A stretch of DNA of 64,000 nucleotides from CAITJF01 sp032654645. GTDB lineage: Bacteria; Pseudomonadota; Gammaproteobacteria; Burkholderiales; Gallionellaceae. A program made the translations under genes and the position numbers. Positions 8,224-16,487 of this stretch are shown piece by piece (position 1 is the stretch's first letter; each line of letters opens with the position of its first letter). The notes below the pieces were generated by a model that was given only the letters and a program-made list of their open reading frames with translations, had not been told where the DNA came from and ran no database searches. Location: positions 62,001-126,000 of the forward strand of contig JAULAW010000005.1 of NCBI GenBank assembly GCA_032654645.1, written 5' to 3'.

Positions 8224-9915
8224 ATGTCCGTCGTATTGAATTTCAAATCCCATCTTTCCGAATTGTTCGCGCAGGCATTGCGTGAGGTCGCTCCCGAGTT
8301 TGCAAACAATGGTTCGGCGCAAGTCGAGATACTCATTGAACGTCCCAAATTGGCTTCGCATGGCGATTACGCCTGCAATCTGGCGATGCAGTTGGCCAAG
8401 GCGCTGCGCAAACCGCCGCGCGACATTGCGCAGGCTTTAATCGCGGCGTTGCCGGCCTCCGAGGTGGTGGCGAAGGTGGAGATCGCCGGTGCGGGTTTCA
8501 TCAATGTGTTCGTCACTACTGCGGCCAAGCAGGGTGTGGTACGTGGCGTGCTGCAGGCGGGGGCGGGCTACGGCCATGTCCATCTTGGCGCGGGGCGCAA
8601 GGTGGGGGTGGAGTTCGTCTCGGCCAACCCGACCGGGCCGCTGCATGTGGGCCACGGGCGCGGTGCGGCAGTGGGCGATTGTCTGTGCAACGTGCTGCAT
8701 GCGGCGGGCTGGAATGTGACGCGCGAGTTCTACTACAACGATGCGGGTGCGCAGATCGATAACCTGATGCGCTCCGTGCAGTTGCGTTGCCTGGGCATTA
8801 CGCCGGACGATCCAGGCTGGCCGGAAGCGGGTTATCGCGGCGATTACATTGCGGATGTCGCCAAGGCGTATCTGGCGCGGGAAATGGTGGAGGCGGACGA
8901 CCAGCATGTGCAGGCTTCCGGCGATGTGAACGATGCCGAAGCGATCCGCCATTTTGCGGTGGCCTATCTGCGCCGCGAGCAGGATCTCGACCTGCGCGCC
9001 TTTGGCGTGAATTTCGATGTGTTCTCGCTGGAGTCGGCGCTGTATACCGATGGCAAGGTGGAGGAGACGGTAAAGAAGCTCATCGCCAGCGGCCACACCT
9101 ACGAGCAGGACGATGCGTTGTGGTTGCGCACCACGGATTTCGGCGACGACAAAGACCGCGTGATGCGCAAGAGCGACGGCGGCTATACTTATTTCGTGCC
9201 GGACGTGGCCTATCATTTGGACAAATGGCGGCGCGGCTTCGGGCGCGTCATCAACGAGCAGGGTTCCGATCACCACAGCACCATCACCCGTGTGCGCGCC
9301 GGTTTGCAGGCGCTGGCTGTCGGCATCCCCAAAGGCTGGCCGGACTATGTGCTGCACCAGATGGTGACGGTGCTGAAGAACGGCGAAGAAGTGAAGATTT
9401 CAAAACGCGCGGGTAGCTATGTCACGCTGCGCGATTTGATAGACGAAGTGGGCTGCGATGCCACGCGCTATTTTCTCGCCGCGCGCCATCCCGATTCGCA
9501 ACTGGTGTTCGACATTGACCTGGCGAAATCGCAGAGCAACGATAACCCGGTGTATTACATCCAGTACGCCCATGCCCGCATCCACGCGGTGCTGGCCCAA
9601 TGGGGCGGCGACCGCCAGAGCTTGCATCATGCTGATGTGAGCGCATTGGAAAGTGAATACGAGACGGCGCTGTTGCAACGCATGATCGACTTTCCACAGG
9701 TGATCGAGAGTGCCGCAGACGACCTCGCGCCGCACCTCGTCGCTTTCTACCTGAAAGACTTGGCGGCAGGCTTTCACAGCTACTATAATGCCTCGCGCTT
9801 TCTGGTCGAGGACGAAAAAATCAAGCTGGCGCGACTGGCATTGGTTGCCGCGGTGGCGCAGGTGGTGCGCAACGGCCTGTTGCTGCTGGGCGTGAGCGCA
9901 CCGGAAAAAATGTAA
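8224..9915 (+). CDS. argS: Arginyl-tRNA synthetase
   Basis: A class I aminoacyl-tRNA synthetase of 563 residues, close to the usual length, that charges tRNA-Arg in the cytoplasm. The N-terminal Arg-tRNA-binding domain covers residues 1-100. The HIGH motif appears as HVGH at residues 141-144 in ANPTGPLHVGHGRGA. A KMSKR-type loop is seen as KISKRAGSYVTL. The DALR anticodon-binding domain forms the C-terminus. The ATG at 8224 gives the expected N-terminus. It is followed after 11 bp by a SPOR-domain gene and then dsbA, the usual betaproteobacterial order. A TATAAT at 8075-8080 upstream may be its -10 box, but no good -35 is visible. Confidence 0.97.
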   Translation: MSVVLNFKSHLSELFAQALREVAPEFANNGSAQVEILIERPKLASHGDYACNLAMQLAKALRKPPRDIAQALIAALPASEVVAKVEIAGAGFINVFVTTAAKQGVVRGVLQAGAGYGHVHLGAGRKVGVEFVSANPTGPLHVGHGRGAAVGDCLCNVLHAAGWNVTREFYYNDAGAQIDNLMRSVQLRCLGITPDDPGWPEAGYRGDYIADVAKAYLAREMVEADDQHVQASGDVNDAEAIRHFAVAYLRREQDLDLRAFGVNFDVFSLESALYTDGKVEETVKKLIASGHTYEQDDALWLRTTDFGDDKDRVMRKSDGGYTYFVPDVAYHLDKWRRGFGRVINEQGSDHHSTITRVRAGLQALAVGIPKGWPDYVLHQMVTVLKNGEEVKISKRAGSYVTLRDLIDEVGCDATRYFLAARHPDSQLVFDIDLAKSQSNDNPVYYIQYAHARIHAVLAQWGGDRQSLHHADVSALESEYETALLQRMIDFPQVIESAADDLAPHLVAFYLKDLAAGFHSYYNASRFLVEDEKIKLARLALVAAVAQVVRNGLLLLGVSAPEKM

Positions 9916-9926
9916 AGGATGATGGC

Positions 9927-10544
9927 ATGAGCAGAAACGGCGGTTCCCGGTCGTCACCTTCACGCAAAGGCGGTTCGCTGCTGGCAGGCATTCTGATCGG
10001 CATGATGCTGGGATTGACCATCGCAGGCGGCGTGGCGTGGTACATATTGAAGACGCCCAACCCGTTCGCAAACAAGGAGCAGCGCGAGGCGGTACGGCTT
10101 GCACCGGATGGGGCGAAACTGGCTCCCGCAAAAACTGCCGGCTCTGAGGTTGCCGCTTCGGGCGTGGGCGAAGGCAAGCCGCGCTTTGAATTCTATAAGG
10201 TGCTGACCGACAAGCCGGACGCAACTGTGCCCGCACAAAAGAGCAGCGGCAAAACGGGAGCGGCAGAGAACAAACAGGGTGTCCAGTCTGCGGGCAAGAC
10301 GCTTGCCAAGGAAACTTACCTGCTTCAGGCGGGCGCTTTTGCAAATGCGAACGACGCGGACAAGATGAAGGCCAAACTGGCCATGTTGGGCATGGAAGCC
10401 AGCATACAGACAGTGACGGCTGCAGATAAGGGGATATTGCACCGTGTGCGCCTGGGCCCCTATCAGGGCGCTGACGAAATGAACATGACACTGGCCACAC
10501 TGAAACAAAATGGGGTGGATGCCACTCCAATCAGAGTTCCATAA
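9927..10544 (+). CDS. SPOR-domain membrane protein (FtsN-like)
   Basis: A 205-residue bitopic inner-membrane protein. It has a short basic cytoplasmic N-terminus, one membrane helix (about 19-42), a low-complexity Ala/Lys/Glu linker, and a C-terminal SPOR domain (about 127-205) that starts at YLLQAGAF and ends at VDATPIRVP. SPOR domains bind denuded septal peptidoglycan, so a role at the division site is likely. It starts 11 bp after argS and is probably in the same transcript. It is shorter than enterobacterial FtsN. Confidence 0.9.
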   Translation: MSRNGGSRSSPSRKGGSLLAGILIGMMLGLTIAGGVAWYILKTPNPFANKEQREAVRLAPDGAKLAPAKTAGSEVAASGVGEGKPRFEFYKVLTDKPDATVPAQKSSGKTGAAENKQGVQSAGKTLAKETYLLQAGAFANANDADKMKAKLAMLGMEASIQTVTAADKGILHRVRLGPYQGADEMNMTLATLKQNGVDATPIRVP

Positions 10545-10567
10545 GTTTTTTATTTAAGGAGGAAAAC

Positions 10568-11197
10568 GTGAAATTCATCAAACAACTATTTGCAATACTG
10601 GCCTTGCTGTGCGCCACCCTGTCATTTGCCGAGCCTCAAGCAGGGAAAGATTTCACGATGCTGAACCCGCCGCAGCCCACTCACAGCGGCGCTAAAATTG
10701 AAGTGCTGGAATTCTTCTTCTATGGCTGCTCACACTGCTTCAAACTGCACCCGATGTTAAGCGCATGGGAAAAAAAGTTGCCGAAGGATGTTGAGTTTAC
10801 CTATGTTCCGGCCATCTTCAACCCATCATGGGAGCCGATGGCACGCACTCTCTATGCACTGGAAGCACTGGGACAGCGGAGCCAGTTGCACGACGAATTG
10901 TTCAACGCATGGAATGTAAGCAACCTGGATTTGTCTGATGAAGCCAAGATAACCGAATTCGTTGCCCAGCACGGCGTGGATCGCAAGAAATTCGGCGATG
11001 CCTATAATTCCTTCTCTATGCAAAGCAAGGTAACGCGCGCCAAACAGATGGGGCAAAGCTACTTCATTCGCGGGACGCCCACACTGATTGTGGATGGGAA
11101 ATATCTGATCACCGGTTTGCATCCACCGGAGACCATGCAAGTGCTGAACGCCTTGATAGACAAGGCGCGCAAGGAGCGTGCGGGCAAGCGCGGGTGA
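10568..11197 (+). CDS. dsbA: Thiol:disulfide interchange protein DsbA
   Basis: A periplasmic disulfide oxidase of 209 residues. The signal peptide is about residues 1-21 (cleavage after SFA). The thioredoxin-fold active site CSHC is at residues 54-57 (EFFFYGCSHCFKLH), and the cis-Pro loop is RGTPTLIVDG. The start is GTG at 10568, supported by AGGAGG seven bases upstream. It follows the SPOR gene by 23 bp. It would introduce disulfides into exported proteins, relevant to the porins and cytochromes elsewhere in the window. Confidence 0.94.
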   Translation: MKFIKQLFAILALLCATLSFAEPQAGKDFTMLNPPQPTHSGAKIEVLEFFFYGCSHCFKLHPMLSAWEKKLPKDVEFTYVPAIFNPSWEPMARTLYALEALGQRSQLHDELFNAWNVSNLDLSDEAKITEFVAQHGVDRKKFGDAYNSFSMQSKVTRAKQMGQSYFIRGTPTLIVDGKYLITGLHPPETMQVLNALIDKARKERAGKRG

Positions 11198-11244
11198 TTG
11201 CGCTGTAGGTCGTCAACTCCGGAAGGCCTTGCGACTGATTGTCG

Positions 11245-11469
11245 TTAGCAGCAGCGCTTGATGCCACTCCATTTCTGTTCTTGCAGGTGCAGGAAATATT
11301 CATTGCGCGACAGCGGTGCGGTATCGGGGTGGCAGGCAGAGTGGTGTGCCAGATAGCGCTCATACGCATCGTCGCCGCTAAGGTGGCGGATAGCGTGCCA
11401 CAATTTTCTCCAGCTTACATAAAGCCACTGAAGAACCGTAGCGAGCAGATTATTCAATCTCTTTGCCAT
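11245..11469 (-). CDS. YbdD/YjiX family small protein
   Basis: A 74-residue protein of the YbdD/YjiX family (DUF466), recognisable from the DAYERYLAHH core and the C-terminal KWSGIKRCC tail. Its start overlaps the end of cstA by 16 bp. This cstA-ybdD pairing is widespread and the small protein is required for or modulates the peptide/pyruvate transporter. Length and context fit well. Confidence 0.88.
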   Translation of the reverse strand: MAKRLNNLLATVLQWLYVSWRKLWHAIRHLSGDDAYERYLAHHSACHPDTAPLSRNEYFLHLQEQKWSGIKRCC

Positions 11470-13526
11470 GCTTCCTCCAATTGCGTGACATGATGCGGCG
11501 CTTCGGACAGCGGGGGCACGGGTTTACCCCGGAGGTGGCGGGCGCAAATACGCAGCATGTCGAGCACGATCAGCCACAGCATACTGACGAAAATGAGTGT
11601 GAGCACCGCATCAAGGCGCTGGTTGAATATCAGCGTCGGCGCTACAGCGGCTTTCTCCGGCGGCAGGGCGCCGCTTGCGAGTTTCCCGGCAAGGTCGTTG
11701 GCGGCGGCGAGAAAGCCGATGCGCACATCGGGGCTGGTGATTTTTTCCCATGCCGCTGTGCTGGTGATAATGACCAGCCAGGTAAGCGGCAGGCCGGTGA
11801 TCCAAGCGTGCTTCAGCTTACCCGATTTGACCAGGATGCCTGTGGCGACGCACAGTGCGATGGCGGCCAGGATTTGGTTGGAGATGCCGAACAGCGGCCA
11901 CAGGATGTTGACGCCGCCGTTGGGGTCAATCACGCCGATATAAAGAAAGTAGCCCCAGGCCGCAACGACTAACCCGCTGGTGAGCAGCACCGAGGGATAC
12001 CACGAGGTGCGCCCCAGTGGGTGCCAGATATTACCGAGCATGTCCTGCAACATGAAGCGCCCGACACGGGTGCCGGCATCCAGCGTGGTGAGAATGAAAA
12101 TCGCCTCGAACATGATGGCGAAGTGATACCACAATGCAAGCATACCCTGGCCAAAGGCACTGCCGAAGATGCTGGCCATACCCACTGCCAGAGAGGGTGC
12201 GCCGCCGGTGCGGGCGAACAGCGTGGTTTCGCCCATCTGCTGCGCCAGCAGCGACATTTGCTCCACCGTTACCGGAAAGCCCCACGAAGAAATCTTGGCG
12301 ACGGCAGCGGCAGCTTCCTTGCCCACCACGCCGGCGGGTGAGTTGATGGCGAAGAATACGCCGGGGTCGAGCACGGTGGCGGCGATCATCGCCATGATGG
12401 CAACCAGCGATTCAAGCAACATGCCGCCGTAACCGATCATGCGGATGTCGCGCTCGTTGGAAAGCAGCTTGGGTGTGGTGCCGGAAGCAATCAGTGAGTG
12501 GAAACCGGAAATCGCGCCGCAGGCGATAGTGATGAACACAAATGGGAATAATTTGCCGCCAAAGATAGGCCCGCTGCCGTCTATGAACTGGGTGAGAGCG
12601 GGCATTTTCACGCTTGGTTGCAACCACACAATGGCGAGCGCCAGCAAAATCACAGTGCCGAGTTTAATGAAAGTGGAAAGGTAATCGCGCGGCGCCAGCA
12701 GCAGCCATACCGGCAGGATGGCTGCGGCAAAACCGTAGGCGATCACCGCCCATGCCAGCGTCAGGCCGGGGTGGTCGAACAGTTCGCGTAAGCCCGGTTG
12801 GTGGTCCAGCCAACCGCCGCCCGCGACGGCCAGCAACAGCAACACGACGCCAAGTAGAGAGCCTTCCAGCACACGACCGGGGCGGATGTTGCGCATATAC
12901 AACCCGACAATCATGGCGATGGGGATGGTGGCGGCCACGGTGGAGGTTGCCCACGGGCTGTGCTTCATGGCGTTCACAACAACCAAACCGAGTACTGCGA
13001 TGAGGATAATCATGATCAGCAGTGTGGCGATCAGCGCGGCGATACCGCCGATGGCGCCCAGTTCATCGCGCGCCATTTGCCCTAAACTCCTGCCATTGCG
13101 CCGCGTGGAATAGAACAGCGTAACCATATCCTGCACGCAACCGCCCAGCACTGCGCCGATCAATATCCACAGCGTGCCGGGCAGGTAGCCGAACTGTGCG
13201 GCCAGCGTCGGCCCAACCAGCGGCCCCGGCCCGGCGATGGCGGCGAAGTGGTGGCCGAACACGATCCAGCTGTTGGTGGGGATATAGTCGCGCCCGTTGT
13301 TCAACCGCTCAGCGGGCGTGGCGCGTGTGGGATCAATGACCAGCACCCTGGCCGCGATCCAGGCCGCATAGAAGCGATAGGCAATGGCATGCACGCACAG
13401 CGCGGCGGCGATGAACCACAGCGCGTTGATGGATTCGCCCCGGCTGAGAGCGATGCCGCCCAGCGCGGTAGCGCCGAGCAGGGCGACGGCAATCCAGATT
13501 GTGGTGGAAAATATTTTATTGTTCAT
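11454..13526 (-). CDS. cstA: Carbon starvation protein A family transporter (peptide/pyruvate)
   Basis: A polytopic inner-membrane protein of 690 residues with many hydrophobic helices. It carries the CstA signatures NSWIVFGHHFAAIAGPGPLVGP and QDMVTLFYSTRRNGRSLGQ near the N-terminus. CstA proteins import peptides or pyruvate under carbon limitation. The ATG at 13526 begins a normal first membrane segment. A longer frame upstream to 13610 adds residues without family resemblance. It is co-transcribed with the overlapping ybdD-type gene. Confidence 0.93.
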   Translation of the reverse strand: MNNKIFSTTIWIAVALLGATALGGIALSRGESINALWFIAAALCVHAIAYRFYAAWIAARVLVIDPTRATPAERLNNGRDYIPTNSWIVFGHHFAAIAGPGPLVGPTLAAQFGYLPGTLWILIGAVLGGCVQDMVTLFYSTRRNGRSLGQMARDELGAIGGIAALIATLLIMIILIAVLGLVVVNAMKHSPWATSTVAATIPIAMIVGLYMRNIRPGRVLEGSLLGVVLLLLAVAGGGWLDHQPGLRELFDHPGLTLAWAVIAYGFAAAILPVWLLLAPRDYLSTFIKLGTVILLALAIVWLQPSVKMPALTQFIDGSGPIFGGKLFPFVFITIACGAISGFHSLIASGTTPKLLSNERDIRMIGYGGMLLESLVAIMAMIAATVLDPGVFFAINSPAGVVGKEAAAAVAKISSWGFPVTVEQMSLLAQQMGETTLFARTGGAPSLAVGMASIFGSAFGQGMLALWYHFAIMFEAIFILTTLDAGTRVGRFMLQDMLGNIWHPLGRTSWYPSVLLTSGLVVAAWGYFLYIGVIDPNGGVNILWPLFGISNQILAAIALCVATGILVKSGKLKHAWITGLPLTWLVIITSTAAWEKITSPDVRIGFLAAANDLAGKLASGALPPEKAAVAPTLIFNQRLDAVLTLIFVSMLWLIVLDMLRICARHLRGKPVPPLSEAPHHVTQLEEAWQRD

Positions 13527-13633
13527 TAAAGGCAACCCTATTCCAGAGAAGGTATTGATATGTAAAAGGCACACGCTACGTCTGAATAGTTTTTCAAGTT
13601 TGTGCGACAATGCTAACCGATTATTTCACTTGC

Positions 13634-13661
13634 TTGACACTGTGACCGCATAATTTATAAC
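13634..13661 (+). promoter_or_regulatory. Sigma-70 promoter of ispB
   Basis: TTGACA at 13634-13639 and TATAAC at 13656-13661 are separated by 16 bp, 27 bp before the GTG start of ispB. The match to the housekeeping consensus is good and the gene is essential. Confidence 0.6.
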
Positions 13662-13687
13662 ATCGCCACATTTTTTCGGGAACCACC

Positions 13688-14656
13688 GTGTCATTTGAAG
13701 CCATCAAACAGTTGCTCGCACCGGATATGTCCGCCGTGGACAGTGTGATACGCGCCCGTTTGCATTCCGAAGTGGCGTTGGTCAGCCAGGTGAGCGAGTA
13801 CATCATCAATAGCGGAGGCAAACGGATGCGCCCTGCGCTGGTAGTGATGTCCGCCAAGGCATTCGGCTACACGGGGGAACATCACCACAACCTGGCAGCA
13901 GTGGTTGAGTTCATCCACACCGCCACACTGCTGCATGACGACGTGGTGGATGAGTCCAATCTGCGCCGCGGGCGTGCCACGGCCAGCGCGCTGTTCGGCA
14001 ATGCGGCCAGCGTATTGGTCGGCGATTTCCTGTATTCGCGCGCCTTCCAGATGATGGTGGAAGTGAATGACATGCGCGTGATGCAGACGCTGGCGGACGC
14101 CACCAACGTGATTGCCGAAGGCGAGGTGCTGCAATTGCTGAATTGCCACGATGCGGATGTGGATGCGGTGAATTATCTGCACGTGATCCATTGCAAGACC
14201 GCCAAGTTATTTGAAGCGGCAATGCGTCTTGGTGCCATTCTGGCACGGAAGAACGAGGTATACGAACAGGCTGCGGCGAAATATGGCATGCATTTGGGAA
14301 CCGCGTTTCAATTGGTGGACGACGTGCTGGACTATTCCGGTGACGAGCAGGAGACCGGCAAAAATCTTGGCGATGATTTGTCCGAGGGCAAACCTACCTT
14401 GCCGCTTATTTATGCCATGCGGCATGGTAATGCCAGTCAGGTAGCACTGGTGCGCAAGGCTATCGAGCAGGATGACATTGCGTGCTTTGCGGAAGTATTG
14501 CAGGTGATCAAGGAGACCGGCGCGCTCGAATATACACGGCAGCAGGCGCAGCGCGAGTCGGATGCGGCGTGCGTTGCGCTGGAAGTATTACCGGATACGA
14601 ATTACAAGCAATCCCTGTTACAATTGGCAAGCTTTGCCGCCACGCGGCAATATTAA
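13688..14656 (+). CDS. ispB: Octaprenyl (polyprenyl) diphosphate synthase
   Basis: A trans-prenyltransferase of 322 residues that makes the quinone side chain. The first aspartate-rich motif DDVVD is at residues 84-88 (TATLLHDDVVDES) and the second is in FQLVDDVLDYSGDEQ. The N-terminal GGKRMRPAL substrate loop is present. The start is GTG at 13688, placed 27 bp after a strong promoter. It supplies the quinone pool used by the respiratory complexes encoded later in the window. tRNA-Pro follows directly. Confidence 0.95.
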   Translation: MSFEAIKQLLAPDMSAVDSVIRARLHSEVALVSQVSEYIINSGGKRMRPALVVMSAKAFGYTGEHHHNLAAVVEFIHTATLLHDDVVDESNLRRGRATASALFGNAASVLVGDFLYSRAFQMMVEVNDMRVMQTLADATNVIAEGEVLQLLNCHDADVDAVNYLHVIHCKTAKLFEAAMRLGAILARKNEVYEQAAAKYGMHLGTAFQLVDDVLDYSGDEQETGKNLGDDLSEGKPTLPLIYAMRHGNASQVALVRKAIEQDDIACFAEVLQVIKETGALEYTRQQAQRESDAACVALEVLPDTNYKQSLLQLASFAATRQY

Positions 14657-14658
14657 TT

Positions 14659-14735
<77 letters not shown>

Positions 14736-14902
14736 CAAAAAACTAGCAGCCATGTAAGCGACCATTATCTCTACAAGGTGCATGGATGCTAGTTTTTAAA
14801 GGGTCGTTATTCAAATCATGGTGACCAAAAATACGCAGTAGTCACCAATTTTTTAGCTCAAAAACCTGCGTGGTGACCATTTGGTGACTAAATTGTAAGG
14901 GC

Positions 14903-14940
14903 GCGCGCTATTTGGCACGAGTTTGCGCGCTATTTGGCAC
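14903..14940. repeat. Two direct 16-bp repeats GCGCGCTATTTGGCAC
   Basis: Identical 16-mers at 14903-14918 and 14925-14940, separated by 6 bp, just downstream of the end of the phage-type gene. Function unknown. The rest of 14736-14946 shows only TTGGTGAC-type short repeats and no gene. Confidence 0.6.
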
Positions 14941-14946
14941 AGAGAT

Positions 14947-15444
14947 TTACCAAGTGATTGCTTGAACTTCGATTTCGGTCGCTGCTGATTTGACCGCCGT
15001 TTTTTGTGCTTGCAGGTGTGCGAATGCGATTTGACCCTGAGTCAGCATTACGCCGGCCAAGCCTTGCAACTGGGAAAATGACATCTGCACTTGCGCATTG
15101 TTCGCATCCACCCAGAAGAATCCAGCCGGAACCGCACCGGCCACCAATACCTTGGTCAGCACGTACTGGCTAGATTCATCAGCCTGGAATGTGGTGCCCA
15201 TATAGGGCACCGGCAATTGAATTGCCGCACTGTATGCGCCATAAAGCTCAGTAATTCGTGCTGCTTGCGCGGCCTCAAGAATTGGCGCGGCCACAATTAC
15301 CCATGCGCCATTTTGGAAAAAACAACCCGAAACCGCTGGGTCATATACCGGCGGCACAATTGTCGTTGAGCCCATCCAATCAGACGGGGTATCTGTATTG
15401 ATGATTTCTCCGGTGTCCGGGCTGTATGCGTATGTTTTTTTCAT
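14947..15444 (-). CDS. Phage tail-fibre-type protein
   Basis: A 165-residue protein that starts MKKTYAYSPDTGEIINTD. This resembles the N-terminus of phage tail-fibre or tail-assembly accessory proteins, in which the sequence comments on the 'column' of wild-type phage tail genes (a DUF4376-like helical C-terminus follows). It overlaps the reverse transcriptase gene by 4 bp (ATGA), so the two are coupled. No other phage structural genes remain. The family assignment is tentative. Confidence 0.5.
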   Translation of the reverse strand: MKKTYAYSPDTGEIINTDTPSDWMGSTTIVPPVYDPAVSGCFFQNGAWVIVAAPILEAAQAARITELYGAYSAAIQLPVPYMGTTFQADESSQYVLTKVLVAGAVPAGFFWVDANNAQVQMSFSQLQGLAGVMLTQGQIAFAHLQAQKTAVKSAATEIEVQAITW

Positions 15445-16115
15445 GCTGGCACTCCTAGTTTGTTGAGTAAATTAAATGAGTCGGCCCATTGCGCGTGGCC
15501 TTTCCAGGACGCGACGAATCGCCCAAGCGATAGCTCATCACCACGGGCTCTGTATTTGAATATCTTGCGCTTGGCCGCAATCACGGACCGTTTCCGCAGC
15601 AGCTTGTGCGTAGGCCAGATGCGGTATCCGAGCCAATCCAGCCCTTGCGTTGTTGCGCCGATGCTCCACTTTGAAAACCGCAGGCCTATCCGCACCTCGC
15701 AGAACCACTTGAGGCCTTGCTGCAATACCGCCAGAGCCGCGCGGCTACGCGCAAAGACAACCGTGTCATCCATGTAACGAAGCCACGCCTTGATGCGAAG
15801 CGTGTGCGTCAGATAACGGTCGAGCACGTGCCCATAAACATTTGCGAATAGCTGACTCGTCAGATTGCCAATTGGCAGGCCACGCCCGGTGGTTGGCAGA
15901 AATGTGCCGATCAAATCAAGCGTAGCAGTACAGCTCACCTTACGACGGATCTCACCGTGCAGCACTACACGGTCAATACTGGCGAAATACTTGCTGAAAT
16001 CCATCTTGAGCCAGTGCGTGAAGCCGCGCCGCTTGACCCACAAACGCGCTTCAGGGCAGTCTTTGCTTTTAAAAAACTTGGGCTGCTGGTAACTTGACTG
16101 GATATCGATCAGCAT
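15441..16115 (-). CDS. Reverse transcriptase, N-terminally truncated (phage-type)
   Basis: A 224-residue RNA-directed DNA polymerase fragment. Visible motifs are LKMDFSKYFASIDR (first catalytic Asp), GLPIGNLTSQLFANVY (motif with SQ) and the catalytic YMDD box in LRYMDDTVVFARSR, followed by DWLGYRI. About 100-130 residues of the fingers domain usual for this group are absent, because the frame begins at an ATG just before the second block. It resembles retron/DGR-like RTs carried next to tail genes. No template repeat, variable repeat or Avd gene was found, so a diversity-generating retroelement is not supported. It is probably a degraded phage gene. Confidence 0.7.
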   Translation of the reverse strand: MLIDIQSSYQQPKFFKSKDCPEARLWVKRRGFTHWLKMDFSKYFASIDRVVLHGEIRRKVSCTATLDLIGTFLPTTGRGLPIGNLTSQLFANVYGHVLDRYLTHTLRIKAWLRYMDDTVVFARSRAALAVLQQGLKWFCEVRIGLRFSKWSIGATTQGLDWLGYRIWPTHKLLRKRSVIAAKRKIFKYRARGDELSLGRFVASWKGHAQWADSFNLLNKLGVPA

Positions 16116-16270
16116 AAAGTCAGGCGGTACATCACAAAGAAATCACAAAGAAATTTGACTTGCCGGTCATCGAGGGCGATATTAAAGGGGCAACCATTAG
16201 CCTACATCATGATTGATCATTTGCTGTTTGCCACTTATGCGAAGAATGACGTCAAGTTCACCATTAAGGT

Positions 16271-16440
16271 CAAAGCAAAAGCATCAGGTTGGCCGAGTCA
16301 GCCAGAAAGAACCTTCCGGCTGGCGATATTGGTCTATTGCGTGTTTGAGCGTGACGAACAATTCCGATATACGCTGCACTTCATCCAACATCACATGCTG
16401 TGGCAGTCGGCCAACAAAATCAACAGGGTCGCGCTTTGCT
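16271..16440 (-). pseudogene. Fragment of a DUF4143-type AAA ATPase
   Basis: The minus strand reads DPVDFVGRLPQHVMLDEVQRI and then SEL ... YRQPEGSFWLT. This aligns with the Walker B region of the AAA/DUF4143 ATPase at 60463 (IDEVQRAP ... DRRPGRFLLTGSANLM). The frame is lost after WLT, and neither the P-loop nor the C-terminus is present. Only a decayed central fragment remains. The rest of 16116-16487 holds nothing else identifiable. Confidence 0.6.
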
Positions 16441-16487
16441 GTTGCCAGGATGTTTTCTCGTCAATACGAAAAATAGAGGCACCCTAA

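Noticed and set aside
8437..9357. 306-codon open frame antisense to argS
   Set aside because: GC-rich shadow of argS on the opposite strand, with no domain features.
14912..14926. Sigma-54-like sequence TGGCACGAGTTTGC at the direct repeats
   Set aside because: Only 9 bases separate GG and GC, and no gene follows in that direction.
14947..16115. Diversity-generating retroelement
   Set aside because: No Avd gene, no template/variable repeat pair and no lectin-type target domain. The RT lacks its N-terminal domain.
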